A stretch of DNA of 64,000 bases from Caballeronia sordidicola (GTDB lineage Bacteria; Pseudomonadota; Gammaproteobacteria; Burkholderiales; Burkholderiaceae): NCBI RefSeq assembly GCF_001544455.2, contig NZ_FCOC02000001.1:62001-126000 (forward strand), in the 5' to 3' direction. Below the pieces are notes generated by a model that was not told the origin of the DNA, ran no database searches, and saw nothing but the letters and a program-made list of their open reading frames with translations. Both the position numbers and the translations under genes were made by a program. This document shows, in pieces, positions 55,618 to 64,000 of the stretch; positions within the stretch are counted from its first letter, which is position 1, and each line of letters starts with the position of its first letter.

Positions 55618-58600
55618 TCACACCGCCCGCCTCGATTCATCCCTGGCAGTCAACACTCCCGAGATTTCCTTCAATTGCCGTCGAGCGATCATGCTGTCGA
55701 CGGCCTGCTCAAGGACGCTTCGAACCTGACTGCTTGTGTTGCGGATACCAAACCCACGTGACACCGCCTGAACGACCTGCTCTCGCGTGGCACCAAAGCT
55801 CCTCTCAATCAGTTGAAGAGTGGCGACTTCGACCTCCGCCGGCGGTAGCATATCGGCTCGACGAAGGGCAATCGCGTTGACCCCCGAACGATCACGAGGC
55901 ACCGGGACGTGGTTCGGCGTCGACAGGAACTCTCCGGAACGCGTAATACGGCCCATCGTTACCGCAACATCAATGGATCGCCCGACCACATCTTCAATCC
56001 GGACACCGGCCCGCTTCAAACCCCACGCTTCCCGCATCCGGGTAATGACGTGATCGCGATGCACGGGCCCCTCCACCTGGACTACCTGAACCACCAACTC
56101 CATCAACGCGCCCTGTGGCGCTTCGTGCAATTCGCCGGTGAGATGGTGCGGCCGCAGCAAGGTCACTTCTTCGTAGGGTGCGAAACCGGCAGCGTCTTCC
56201 TTGTCCGTGACCGTCTCCCGCTCTACATAAGGCGCCTCGATATCCAGTTGCTCGGTGAGCACAGCGTCTTCCCGCAACTCATCGAACTCAGACTTGAGCG
56301 CTTCAATGCGACGAATCAGAACGTCCAATTGTTCAATCGGGCGCTGGAACCAGTCAGTGCTCCATATCCGGTGGATGGTCCAACCGTGCTCCTCCAGGAT
56401 GGCCTGCCGCAGCCGATCGCGATCCCGGGCCGAGCGGGCACTGTGGTATGCAGCACCATCGCATTCGATACCCAGTAGAAATCGCCCGGGGCGTTCGGCA
56501 TCGAGGACAGCCAGATCGATAAAGAAGCCAGCCAAACCTACTTGTGCTTGGACTTCGTAACCTCTCGCCCGCAATGCGTTGGCCACCTGTTCCTCAAATA
56601 CGCTGTGATGATCGCGCCCCGTGACCTCCGCCATTGGCAGGCGCCCCGTGCGGGCATACTGGAGAAATATCCGGAACGCGTTGACCCCAGCCCGCTCCGC
56701 CGCATAGGCCGGATCAATGTCTTCATCCGTCATGGACGCAAACACGTCGCATCGCTGCTTGGCGCGGCTAATCAAAACATTCAGGCGTCGCTCGCCGCCT
56801 GCCGTACCCAGTGGGCCAAACCGCATCGGCACTCGGCCGTTAGGCACGGATCGGCCATAGCCGACGGAGATAAAGATGACATCACGCTCATCTCCCTGAA
56901 CGTTTTCCAGATTCTTGACGAAGAACGGTTCCGAACGATGCGCCTTGAAGAACTCCTCAACGTCCGGTGACAGCTCGCGGCGCAGAAGTTCGAGTTCGTC
57001 AATGATGGCGCGGCGCTGGGCAGCGGAGAAAGCTGCGACTCCCAAGGAGAGCTTCGGATAGGTGCGCGCATGAGCAATGATCGCCTGTGCCACTGCTTTC
57101 GCCTCGATCAGGTTATTGCGCTTGTTGCCCGCATCGAACAGACCTTCGTGGACGTGATGGAATCGCAGGCCCCTACCACCCTGTGCCGTGTAAGGGCTAG
57201 GCACGATGTAAAGTTTGTTCTCATAGAACTGACGATTGCTGACCGCAATCAGTGACTGGTGACGGCTCCGATAGTGCCAGCGCAACATCCGGGCAGGCAG
57301 GCCACGAGCTGCGAACAGTCCAAGGATGCTCTCAATATCTGCGACTGCGGTCGCGCCTTCGTCATCCTCGTCTTCGTTGCTCGAGGTCATCTTGGCAAAG
57401 AAGGCGGTGGGCGGTAACTGCTTGGGGTCACCGACTACGACAACCTGCCTTGATCGCGCGATTGCACCCAAAGCATCAACGGGCTGAATCTGACTGGCTT
57501 CGTCCATCACCATCAAGTCGAACTCCATACTTCCCGGCACGAGAAACTGCGCAACAGATAGCGGGCTCATCATGAAAACTGGCTTGAGCGCTCGTAAAGC
57601 TGGCCCGGCCCGCTCCACAAGCTTGCGCAACGAAATGTGCCCCTTCTTTTTCTGAATTTCGCCCCGGAGTACTCCAAGCGGCCCGAGCGCGCCACCATCG
57701 CGAGGTGGAACGTTCTGGTAATGCGCCTGTACCACTTCCGAGCTCGCGACAATAATCCGCTGCCGATCCAGCGTGGCAAACTCCTGCACAAGACGTCCAT
57801 GCGTGGCCCCATCGAACCGGGCGAGATCTGGTTGGGGACGAACCATGCGCGCATAAGTTGCCTCGAAATAGGCCATCTCAAATGCCGTGGCCAATGCTTC
57901 CGGCGCAAGTCGGCCGTCATCCAGGCGAGCGACCAGATCACCGCAACCCTGAGTCCGGGCCCGTGCCGAGCGATCCCGATAGTTCACCCAGCGGAAGAGC
58001 TGTTCGTGTTCCTCGCTCCAGCGCCGCAGGCGCCAAACAATAACTTCGAGCCGTGCATCCGGTATCGTGCCGCCAATGGACGCTTCCAGGTCCAATTGGA
58101 GTTCGTCAGCCAACGCCTTGAGGCTGCTTTGGATAAGCGCTTGGGATTCCGTCAGCACTCTGGTACGAGGTACCAAATGCTCTCGCTCGCTGATCCGGCC
58201 GGCTAGAGCCCGGATGTCCGGGTTCTGTGCGATCCAGTCCGCAGCGGATTTGAGCACGGTCCAGTTGGACTGTTCTGCCTGCCACGCACTGTCGAAGGCT
58301 GCCTGCCCCAAAGTTAAACCTTCGCGCACGGCCTGACGATCGCGTTGACCAGCGGCCAGCGTTTCCAGTAGAGAGCAGGTTTTACCGGCGTCAGAGACTG
58401 ACGCGGAGAATAGCGCGCTGGCGGCTGAATGCGCGCTCGTATATCGCACTGCGAGTTGGAGCAGGGAACTCAAATCGGCACGCTCCACCGCTGCCACGTC
58501 GCCGAATACCGGCCCTCGAACCGCCCCCAGGTCTTCCCAGACTTCTCTTAGTCCGTGTTCGATCTGCAGGCAAACGGACGACAGTTGCTTGGCGCGCGCC

Positions 58601-61245
58601 GCCACTTCCGTTTTTTCCGGGCTGCGCGCGGCGATCAGCCGGGGTTCGGCACCTAACCCCTTCAGAGACCGCATCCACTCGACCAACGCCAACAGCGGTG
58701 CTGACTGCGATCTGGCGCCACGCCAATCGTCGCCAAACGCGCTGCGTCCAAAAGCATCTTCGGCGTCGATGATCTTCTTCGCGTCCTGCCCCTTGGCCAA
58801 GGTATCCAGCAATCCCAGCACGATGGGTAGGGGCTGATTTGGGGTTGCCAAAACCGATTCGACCAAGCGACGGGCTGCACGCCATTCACCGCTTAAATGA
58901 CGGAAGACGCTTGTGCCGCGTGATGCCAAAGTTGCACGCGCGGGAGCTAAGCTGAGGGACCACGCCATCTCGGTCAACTGCGCCCCAATGGCGATCTTGG
59001 CGGCATCGAGGTCGACCACGGCTTGCGCGAGTTCACCGGCCCGCTCAATCCCATCACTCCATAGGTCCGACGCGAAGGTTTCCGGGCTGGCGGGCGGCGC
59101 CGATCCCACACGCTCACCTATGCGCGCCAGCATCTGGAAGTCTTCAAACGAGGCCCCTGCCTCCCGCCCCAGTTGGCGAGCGAGCGCCGCCGCTTCGCCC
59201 AGCAAACCGGGAAGTTCTTCGGCTAGCCGGGCGAGGCGCTGGAACTGCTCCTCATTGAAGGTCTCGGGAAGCTCCGCGAAGGCACGGAGCGTGTCGCCCA
59301 CGTCGATGTCCCATGCATTCCCGACAACTCGGCCAGCCAAAACCTCTTGTTGTGCTGCATACCGTTGCCCAAGCTCGAGCAAATGCAGGATGGGATCGGG
59401 ATTCTGCCAGGCATCATGCCCCATGGCCGACGCGGAGAGAGTGGGTGCCACCGCGATGCGCTGGAGCAGTTCCACCATCGAAGGAATGTCAGACAGCCGA
59501 AGTGGCGGCGCGAGTTCCAGAAGCTCCGCTGCAACCGCGAACTGCTGCTGCTCCGCCACGACCCGATGCAGCAACTGCTGAACGCGTGCGACCAGACGCT
59601 CGGCATCCATCGGTGAAATCGCAGCCAGCCCCACACCCACCCAGGCGTGATCAGTTGGCCGACCAATTTCAATCACACGGCTAGCCAAATCAGCCAGCAA
59701 ACTCTGGCGCGCCGCGAAACCATCTTTGCCCCACTCCTCCGGGGTCTCCAGTTGAATGTCGTTGGGACGTTCACCCTGTTCGCGAAGACGAACCAGGTGC
59801 CCAATCACCTGGAACGGAGATAGCTCCGATTTCGAATCGACGGCGTGCAGATTCTTGGCATGGGCGTTGAGGCTGTCGCGCGCCTCGGTCAGACGTGCGA
59901 ACAGGCTTCCCGGATCTGCAACCTTAGGAGCGCCCAATTCCCATGTTCGCCGAAGCTCGTCAAGCACCGCGCGCTTGTTGGCTTTGTTACTGTGCAGCTC
60001 CAGGCACGCGTCGCCGACGCCTTTATCATCGAGACGGCGTTTCACAACATCCAGTGCAGCCATTTTTTCGGCTACAAAGAGTACACTTTTCCCGTCCTTG
60101 ACCGCAGCAGCAATGATGTTGGCGATCGTCTGACTTTTACCTGTACCCGGCGGCCCTTGAATGACCAGGTTCTTGCCTCGTCGCACTTCATGGATTGCCA
60201 ACGCCTGCGAACTGTCGCAATCCAGGATATGAAGCATTTCCGATGGCGGGATCAGCCTATCGATATTGGCGTCCTCGTGTGCGAGGTCCTCACCGTCGGC
60301 AAAACCATCTGCTAGCAGTGAGCGAATCAGCGGACGGTCAGCGATCGTAGCACCCTTGGGCCAAACCGCTTGATCCAGGTCCCGGTACATCAAGAACTTC
60401 GCGAAGGAGAAAAAACCCACCGATATATGGTCGGGGAGCACTTCCCACATGTCCTTGGTCTCAACGCTCTTTCGAACCAGCTCCATATAATTGAGTGGCT
60501 CAAACGTGTCATTCGCCTCAAAAGCTGGCATGCGAAGCGCATGCACTCGATCGAGATAAGCTTCGAGCGACAGGTTCGACGCAAAGTCCTCCTGCCTGAC
60601 CTTCAGATTGAAGCGTTCGCCCGCGTTGCCGCGATCCAGCTGAACGGGGATCAATAGAAGCGGCGCATACCGGATGTTCTCCGCGTTATTCGGATCGACC
60701 CACTTCAGGGCGCCGATCGCCAGGAAAAGCACGTTGACGCCCTGCTCTTCCTCCAACGTACGTGCATCCAGATAAAGTTCCAGCAGTCGCTTCTGGAGAC
60801 CCTTGCTGGTCAAACGTGTTTGCAGACGCGTGTCGGCATGCCGGCGCAAAACACCCCGCTCGTCAATGCTGTTATCTTCGGGCTGCGCCAATTCGTCGAT
60901 CTCATCGAGTTCGGTCGGCGCCTTGTCCGAAGCGTCTTCTACTGAGGCTTCGTCAGCGCCCTCCCGCATCGGATCCCCGGTTTCCGCGACGCGCCCTGCC
61001 AGGAACGTGAAAGTCTTCCCCTCTCGGACCAACAGCCGAAAAATCTCACCCGCTTTCTCATCGATAATCTCGATGGAGCGACCTCCCCGAGCACCTCGGG
61101 GCATATTAAGCAGGCGATTGCGCGCTGATAAATCGAGTAACTCGATGCGGGCTCGCTCCAGTTTTTCAACAAGCGGCAAGTTACTCTGAAAAATGGATTG
61201 ATCGTCACCGGCCGCAGACGCGGCTTGCCCCCGTACTGATTCCAT
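55618..61245 (-). CDS. Giant DUF4011 / superfamily 1 helicase / Vsr-like nuclease / DUF3320 protein
   Basis: A single protein of about 1,875 residues, all domains in one frame. The DUF4011 N-terminus has ARIELLDLSARNRLLNMPRG. Superfamily 1 helicase motifs include Walker A with Lys370 (QGPPGTGKSQT), Walker B with Asp1248 (VMDEASQ), GDPKQLPPTAFF, LRWHYRSRHQ and the late NVLISRAKQR. A Vsr/MTES_1575-like nuclease follows, with FIDLAVLD and the ECDG motif at 1594-1597 followed by YHSARSARDRDRL. The DUF3320 domain and a helical tail end the protein. ATG 61245 is preferred, with GGGGG upstream. Such helicase-nucleases are found in defence islands and probably act on invading nucleic acid. Function is not proven. 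Confidence 0.9.
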   Translation of the reverse strand: MESVRGQAASAAGDDQSIFQSNLPLVEKLERARIELLDLSARNRLLNMPRGARGGRSIEIIDEKAGEIFRLLVREGKTFTFLAGRVAETGDPMREGADEASVEDASDKAPTELDEIDELAQPEDNSIDERGVLRRHADTRLQTRLTSKGLQKRLLELYLDARTLEEEQGVNVLFLAIGALKWVDPNNAENIRYAPLLLIPVQLDRGNAGERFNLKVRQEDFASNLSLEAYLDRVHALRMPAFEANDTFEPLNYMELVRKSVETKDMWEVLPDHISVGFFSFAKFLMYRDLDQAVWPKGATIADRPLIRSLLADGFADGEDLAHEDANIDRLIPPSEMLHILDCDSSQALAIHEVRRGKNLVIQGPPGTGKSQTIANIIAAAVKDGKSVLFVAEKMAALDVVKRRLDDKGVGDACLELHSNKANKRAVLDELRRTWELGAPKVADPGSLFARLTEARDSLNAHAKNLHAVDSKSELSPFQVIGHLVRLREQGERPNDIQLETPEEWGKDGFAARQSLLADLASRVIEIGRPTDHAWVGVGLAAISPMDAERLVARVQQLLHRVVAEQQQFAVAAELLELAPPLRLSDIPSMVELLQRIAVAPTLSASAMGHDAWQNPDPILHLLELGQRYAAQQEVLAGRVVGNAWDIDVGDTLRAFAELPETFNEEQFQRLARLAEELPGLLGEAAALARQLGREAGASFEDFQMLARIGERVGSAPPASPETFASDLWSDGIERAGELAQAVVDLDAAKIAIGAQLTEMAWSLSLAPARATLASRGTSVFRHLSGEWRAARRLVESVLATPNQPLPIVLGLLDTLAKGQDAKKIIDAEDAFGRSAFGDDWRGARSQSAPLLALVEWMRSLKGLGAEPRLIAARSPEKTEVAARAKQLSSVCLQIEHGLREVWEDLGAVRGPVFGDVAAVERADLSSLLQLAVRYTSAHSAASALFSASVSDAGKTCSLLETLAAGQRDRQAVREGLTLGQAAFDSAWQAEQSNWTVLKSAADWIAQNPDIRALAGRISEREHLVPRTRVLTESQALIQSSLKALADELQLDLEASIGGTIPDARLEVIVWRLRRWSEEHEQLFRWVNYRDRSARARTQGCGDLVARLDDGRLAPEALATAFEMAYFEATYARMVRPQPDLARFDGATHGRLVQEFATLDRQRIIVASSEVVQAHYQNVPPRDGGALGPLGVLRGEIQKKKGHISLRKLVERAGPALRALKPVFMMSPLSVAQFLVPGSMEFDLMVMDEASQIQPVDALGAIARSRQVVVVGDPKQLPPTAFFAKMTSSNEDEDDEGATAVADIESILGLFAARGLPARMLRWHYRSRHQSLIAVSNRQFYENKLYIVPSPYTAQGGRGLRFHHVHEGLFDAGNKRNNLIEAKAVAQAIIAHARTYPKLSLGVAAFSAAQRRAIIDELELLRRELSPDVEEFFKAHRSEPFFVKNLENVQGDERDVIFISVGYGRSVPNGRVPMRFGPLGTAGGERRLNVLISRAKQRCDVFASMTDEDIDPAYAAERAGVNAFRIFLQYARTGRLPMAEVTGRDHHSVFEEQVANALRARGYEVQAQVGLAGFFIDLAVLDAERPGRFLLGIECDGAAYHSARSARDRDRLRQAILEEHGWTIHRIWSTDWFQRPIEQLDVLIRRIEALKSEFDELREDAVLTEQLDIEAPYVERETVTDKEDAAGFAPYEEVTLLRPHHLTGELHEAPQGALMELVVQVVQVEGPVHRDHVITRMREAWGLKRAGVRIEDVVGRSIDVAVTMGRITRSGEFLSTPNHVPVPRDRSGVNAIALRRADMLPPAEVEVATLQLIERSFGATREQVVQAVSRGFGIRNTSSQVRSVLEQAVDSMIARRQLKEISGVLTARDESRRAV

Positions 61246-61760
61246 GAATCCCCCGGTCCTTTTTGCCTTCTTGTTATTCGAAGGCCCCTTTTCGACGAAG
61301 ACTATAACTCTTCTCTGAGAACGAAACGCCAGCGATCCCAGAAAAATCGCGACGGGGACATCTTGAACCATACGAATGAAGCGGGTACGGGTTCACACCG
61401 TCTCCGATTCATCCCCTCATGCTGATGCTCCGACTGGCATGACGAGTGTGAAGAAAAGCCGCAGCGTGCGGCTTTTCTTCACTTGGCCAACTTTCCGCTA
61501 CTACTGAATTGTCCAAAATTTCGTCGGTACACGCATCGTGGACAGCAGGAACTGTTGTACGAGCTTGCCCACGACCGAGAACCCGATTCTGGAAGCCCCG
61601 GCATGCAATTCCGACGCTGACGGGTAACGCTCAGAAAGGTCGGCCAGGGTTTAAGTCCTTGAGCGCGCGTATGGCGCCCCAAAGGACTGACCTCAACCCT
61701 GCTGATCAGCACGCGCCGGTAATTCGGCAATCTAACGGAGCATAGGAAGGACGTCCGGCG
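61246..61760 (-). other. Region between integrase and helicase genes
   Basis: About 515 bases. It holds the helicase promoter region and the strong terminator at 61448. The rest (61483-61760) has only a short minus-strand frame of 83 residues that I cannot identify. Confidence 0.4.
61448..61482. terminator. Strong bidirectional terminator hairpin
   Basis: GTGAAGAAAAGCCGCA / TGCGGCTTTTCTTCAC is a perfect 16-base inverted repeat with a GCG loop. The arms contain A- and T-tracts, so both strands end in a T-rich stem base. It separates the integrase from the helicase gene. Confidence 0.8.
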
Positions 61761-63023
61761 TCACAGCGCGCGGGCGATGACCGTCGGCATCGCCATATCA
61801 GAAAGCAGTAGATTCGGCCTATGTCCGCTTCCCTGCACCCACGCATCGACCATATCCGCCCACTCCTGGAGCATATGCCGACGCTGCACGGCGTACTCGG
61901 CCTTGTTGTACACAGCTCGCGACGATCGCCCTTCTCCGCCATGCGCAAGAGACCGCTCAATCCAGTCGCCATTGAAACCTGCTTCATTAAGCAGCGTCGA
62001 GCCGGTTCGCCTCAAATCGTGAACGGTGAATGGCTCCAAAGGCAGTCCGGTTGTTTTTGCCCGTTCGGCAACGAGCTGCGTGACGCGATTTAACGTGGCC
62101 TCGGACATGCACCGATCCGCAGAATAGCGGGAAGGCAGCACATATCGGGAGCCTGCTGCGCCGGTATGCAACGCAACCATGATGTCGATCGACCGGCGGG
62201 ACAAATATACGTTGTGGGCTCGGCGCGCTTTCATCCGGGACTTCGGTATGGTCCACACTGCGGCTTCGAAATCGACCTCATCCCACGTTGCCTCGATCAA
62301 TTCGCTCTTGCGCACCATCGTCAGCAAAATGAGACGCAAGGCGAGCCGGATCGTCGGGTAGGTCGCCACCTGCTCCAACTGTCGATGCATGAGCCGAATT
62401 TCCAACGGCGACAGGACCCGGTCCTTCGGCACAAATGTGGCGATCGACGCGATACCAACGTCATCTGCCGGATTCTCGACTTTCTCGCCGTGCAGATTCG
62501 CGTCGGCATAAATTTGCTTGATGATATCGCGAAGCTGGACTGCGGTAGCCGGCGCTCCCCGCTCCTTGACCCGCATGCAGAGCGCCCGCAGATCATCCGC
62601 GGTGACCTCACAAAGCAGCCTTCCCTTGAAGGCGGGCAGGATGTCGCGCACAACGATGCCCCTGCGCACGGACCGCCTCGTGTCCGCCATTCGGGCTCCA
62701 TCGAGCCAACTGTCGGCCCATTCACCAAAGGTTTTCGCCACCGCGCGCCGCTGCTTTTCCCGCTGTTTCTCTACGGCCGGCGACCTGCCCTCACGGACGG
62801 CACGACGGGCGTCCAGCAGTTTTTCCCGCGCCAACGCCAGCGAGATGCCATCTCGACCCTAGCGGCCGATTGTCAGCGTTTCTCGCCGCCCGTTAACGCG
62901 GTAGTCGTATCGAAAAGAAATGGTGCCCGCCGGAGAGACTGCAACATGCATGCCGTCACGGTCGGCGATCTTGTACAAGGCTGTACGGGGTTTGAGGTTG
63001 TGAAGTGCAAATTCGGTGAGCAT
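61761..63023 (-). pseudogene. Tyrosine integrase interrupted by one amber codon
   Basis: A DUF4102-type phage/island integrase, about 420 codons. The N-terminal arm-binding domain reads from ATG 63023 (MLTEFALHNLKPRTALYK) to ETLTIGR, then TAG at 62859-62861. The same frame resumes with GRDGISLALAREKLLDARR and continues to the stop at 61761. Relatives have TIGRYG here, so a tyrosine codon has become amber. The catalytic set is intact after the stop: Arg in MVRKSELIEATW, HDLRRTG, LAHGGEG and the tyrosine in AVYNKAEY. An internal start downstream of the stop (ATG at 62834 region) would lack the arm-binding domain. It probably once mobilised the defence island. Confidence 0.88.
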
Positions 63024-63034
63024 CGATTCTGGTT

Positions 63035-63073
63035 CTCGTGGTTGGTACAACTTTTACCGTCACCAACCACGAG
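63035..63073. repeat. 12-base inverted repeat at the integrase start
   Basis: CTCGTGGTTGGT at 63035-63046 and ACCAACCACGAG at 63062-63073 are perfect inverted copies with a 15-base spacer, 11 bases upstream of the integrase start. The repeat marks the boundary with the SAVED fragment and could be an integrase arm site, an operator or part of the attachment site. Confidence 0.55.
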
Positions 63074-63104
63074 CCCTCGATGTGCCTGCAAACCCGCACT
63101 ACGC

Positions 63105-63305
63105 CTGGCTTTCTGGAAAAAAATTTTCAACCAGAAACGCCACGCGAACAGGCCACCTCTGCATCTCTTCATCGCAGCACCCAACGCCTTCACGTTCTTC
63201 TTGGGGCAACGGCAGCCCGGCCTCGGCAAGATCACGCTGTACGAATATGACTTCGAAGGCGCAAATGGCGGCGGCTACAAGCCGTCACTGTCGCTGCCTA
63301 TCTGA
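63105..63305 (+). pseudogene. C-terminal fragment of a SAVED-domain protein (CBASS-type effector)
   Basis: The plus frame ends RPPLHLFIAAPNAFTFFLGQ, then KITLYEYDFEGANGG and YKPSLSLPI before TGA at 63303. This is the conserved C-terminus of SAVED domains, which sense cyclic oligonucleotides in CBASS and related systems. Everything upstream of about 63105 is replaced by the integrase end and its repeat, so at most 66 residues remain. It is a remnant left when the island integrated or was rearranged. Confidence 0.75.
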
Positions 63306-63357
63306 TCCATCGAAGTTGCCAAGAGCGCCTTCGCGGGCCTCTTGGTGAGCAATCCGG

Positions 63358-64000
63358 TCAACCGGTGCCAAGCTTCTTGTGAAGTGCCACCGCCCGTTTT
63401 TGAACCCCGACCTTAGGATTCAGAGATAAGGCCTTGTCGAAGGCTGCCAACGCCTCAGGTAATTGCCCAAGTAATTCGTAAGACTCGCCGCGTACGCGAT
63501 GCGCGATAGCTCCCCAATCGGGCCTGTCCTTGGCTCCTTCGACGAGCGCCGCATCGGCAGTACTCAATGCCTTCCTGGCATCGTCCTGCGTCGCGGCGGT
63601 CTTGAGCAGGTCACGGGCGGCCATGAGCTTTGTACTGTAGTCGCCCTTGTCGAGCCGGGCCGCCTGAAACGCCTGTGTATCTTGGAACTCGCCAGAGGCG
63701 GAATATTTGAAGCTGCCGAGATTCTTATGTTCAACGCCAATTGCCTTGAGGTGACCTTCAACATCCACATCAAACGAATACCTATCTGCCCACCCGGTAG
63801 CCGGCTGCAAGGAGAACACCACGCAGCCGCGATCAAGATCGAGAACTTCCAGCAGATTACCATCGTCGCTGGGGGCGTTCGCGGTTTGGACGGCAGCGTA
63901 CTTTCCGCACTTGGAGAGGCCCATGTTGAAGACGTTGGCCCTGTAGTGCCGTCGATATCGTTCATGCCCCTCTATATTAAGAGCGATCACATCGCCTTGT
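63358..64000 (-). CDS. Repeat protein with C-terminal TPR-like motif, 5' partial
   Basis: The frame is open to the window edge and the first codons shown (QGDVIALNIEG) continue homologous-looking sequence, so the true start lies beyond 64000. The visible N-terminal part resembles a beta-propeller blade (FNMGLSKCGKYAAVQTANA, LLEVLDLDRGCVVFSLQ). The C-terminal 70 residues are helical, with a tetratricopeptide-like repeat (YELLGQLPEALAAFDKALSL NP, described in two parts). It has no catalytic motif. Its place beside a CBASS-type fragment could be chance, and function is unknown. Confidence 0.7.
   Translation of the reverse strand, partial: QGDVIALNIEGHERYRRHYRANVFNMGLSKCGKYAAVQTANAPSDDGNLLEVLDLDRGCVVFSLQPATGWADRYSFDVDVEGHLKAIGVEHKNLGSFKYSASGEFQDTQAFQAARLDKGDYSTKLMAARDLLKTAATQDDARKALSTADAALVEGAKDRPDWGAIAHRVRGESYELLGQLPEALAAFDKALSLNPKVGVQKRAVALHKKLGTG

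Noticed and set aside
62166-63305. 379-codon plus-strand frame over the integrase
   Set aside because: Only its last 66 codons (the SAVED fragment) resemble a protein; the remainder is the antisense of the integrase.
1-64000. CRISPR array, rRNA or tRNA genes
   Set aside because: No regularly spaced repeats, rRNA-like stretches or complete cloverleaf were seen on reading the window; a dedicated search such as tRNAscan would be needed to be certain.

Overview
The window is a high-GC chromosome or megaplasmid segment from a member of the Burkholderiales, most likely Paraburkholderia, Caballeronia or Burkholderia. The basis is the gene repertoire: Tat-exported PlcN-type phospholipase C, MipA/OmpV two-component cassette, biotin-independent malonate decarboxylase, AAHS-type transporter and DUF4102-type integrase, together with GC-rich codon use. 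The genus is an inference from content, not from a marker gene.

Positions 1-12.8 kb hold one co-oriented catabolic cluster on the plus strand. It encodes a three-subunit molybdenum hydroxylase (FAD, 2Fe-2S and molybdopterin subunits), a crotonase-fold protein, two different UbiD-type prenylated-FMN decarboxylases, the UbiX flavin prenyltransferase that makes their cofactor, a succinate-semialdehyde-type aldehyde dehydrogenase, an aromatic-acid MFS transporter and an XdhC-type maturation factor. Together they look like uptake, hydroxylation and decarboxylation of an aromatic or heteroaromatic acid. The substrate is not known.

Positions 12.8-31.8 kb are mixed. There is a phosphoesterase lipoprotein, a di-haem cytochrome c peroxidase, a NUDIX hydrolase, a MipA/response-regulator/sensor-kinase operon, an aldo-keto reductase, a Tat-exported phospholipase C, ArgC type 2, two LysR regulators each divergent from an enzyme gene, a COG2085 oxidoreductase and an SDR. 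Scars of decay are common: an IS3-family tail fused to a broken M24 peptidase (25.3-25.9 kb), a cbtA gene fused out of frame to a headless GlxA-type regulator (31.25 kb), a crotonase scrap (32.0 kb) and a CBS-BON pseudogene (35.1-35.8 kb) beside a plasma-membrane-type H+-ATPase.

Positions 36.1-44.3 kb, minus strand, carry the malonate decarboxylase operon mdcA-B-C-D-E, an AEC transporter, mdcH and a PhaC-like hydrolase. mdcG, for holo-ACP formation, is not at this locus. A GTATAC-centred near-palindrome upstream of mdcA is a candidate GntR-type operator.

Positions 45-63.3 kb form a defence island on the minus strand: a complete type II Wadjet system (jetA-B-C-D), a WYL-domain regulator, and a very large single-gene helicase-nuclease (DUF4011, superfamily 1 helicase, Vsr-like nuclease, DUF3320). 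The tyrosine integrase at its edge is interrupted by one in-frame amber codon. A truncated SAVED-domain (CBASS-type) fragment lies immediately beyond it, and a partial repeat protein runs off the right end. No tRNA, rRNA or CRISPR array was seen.
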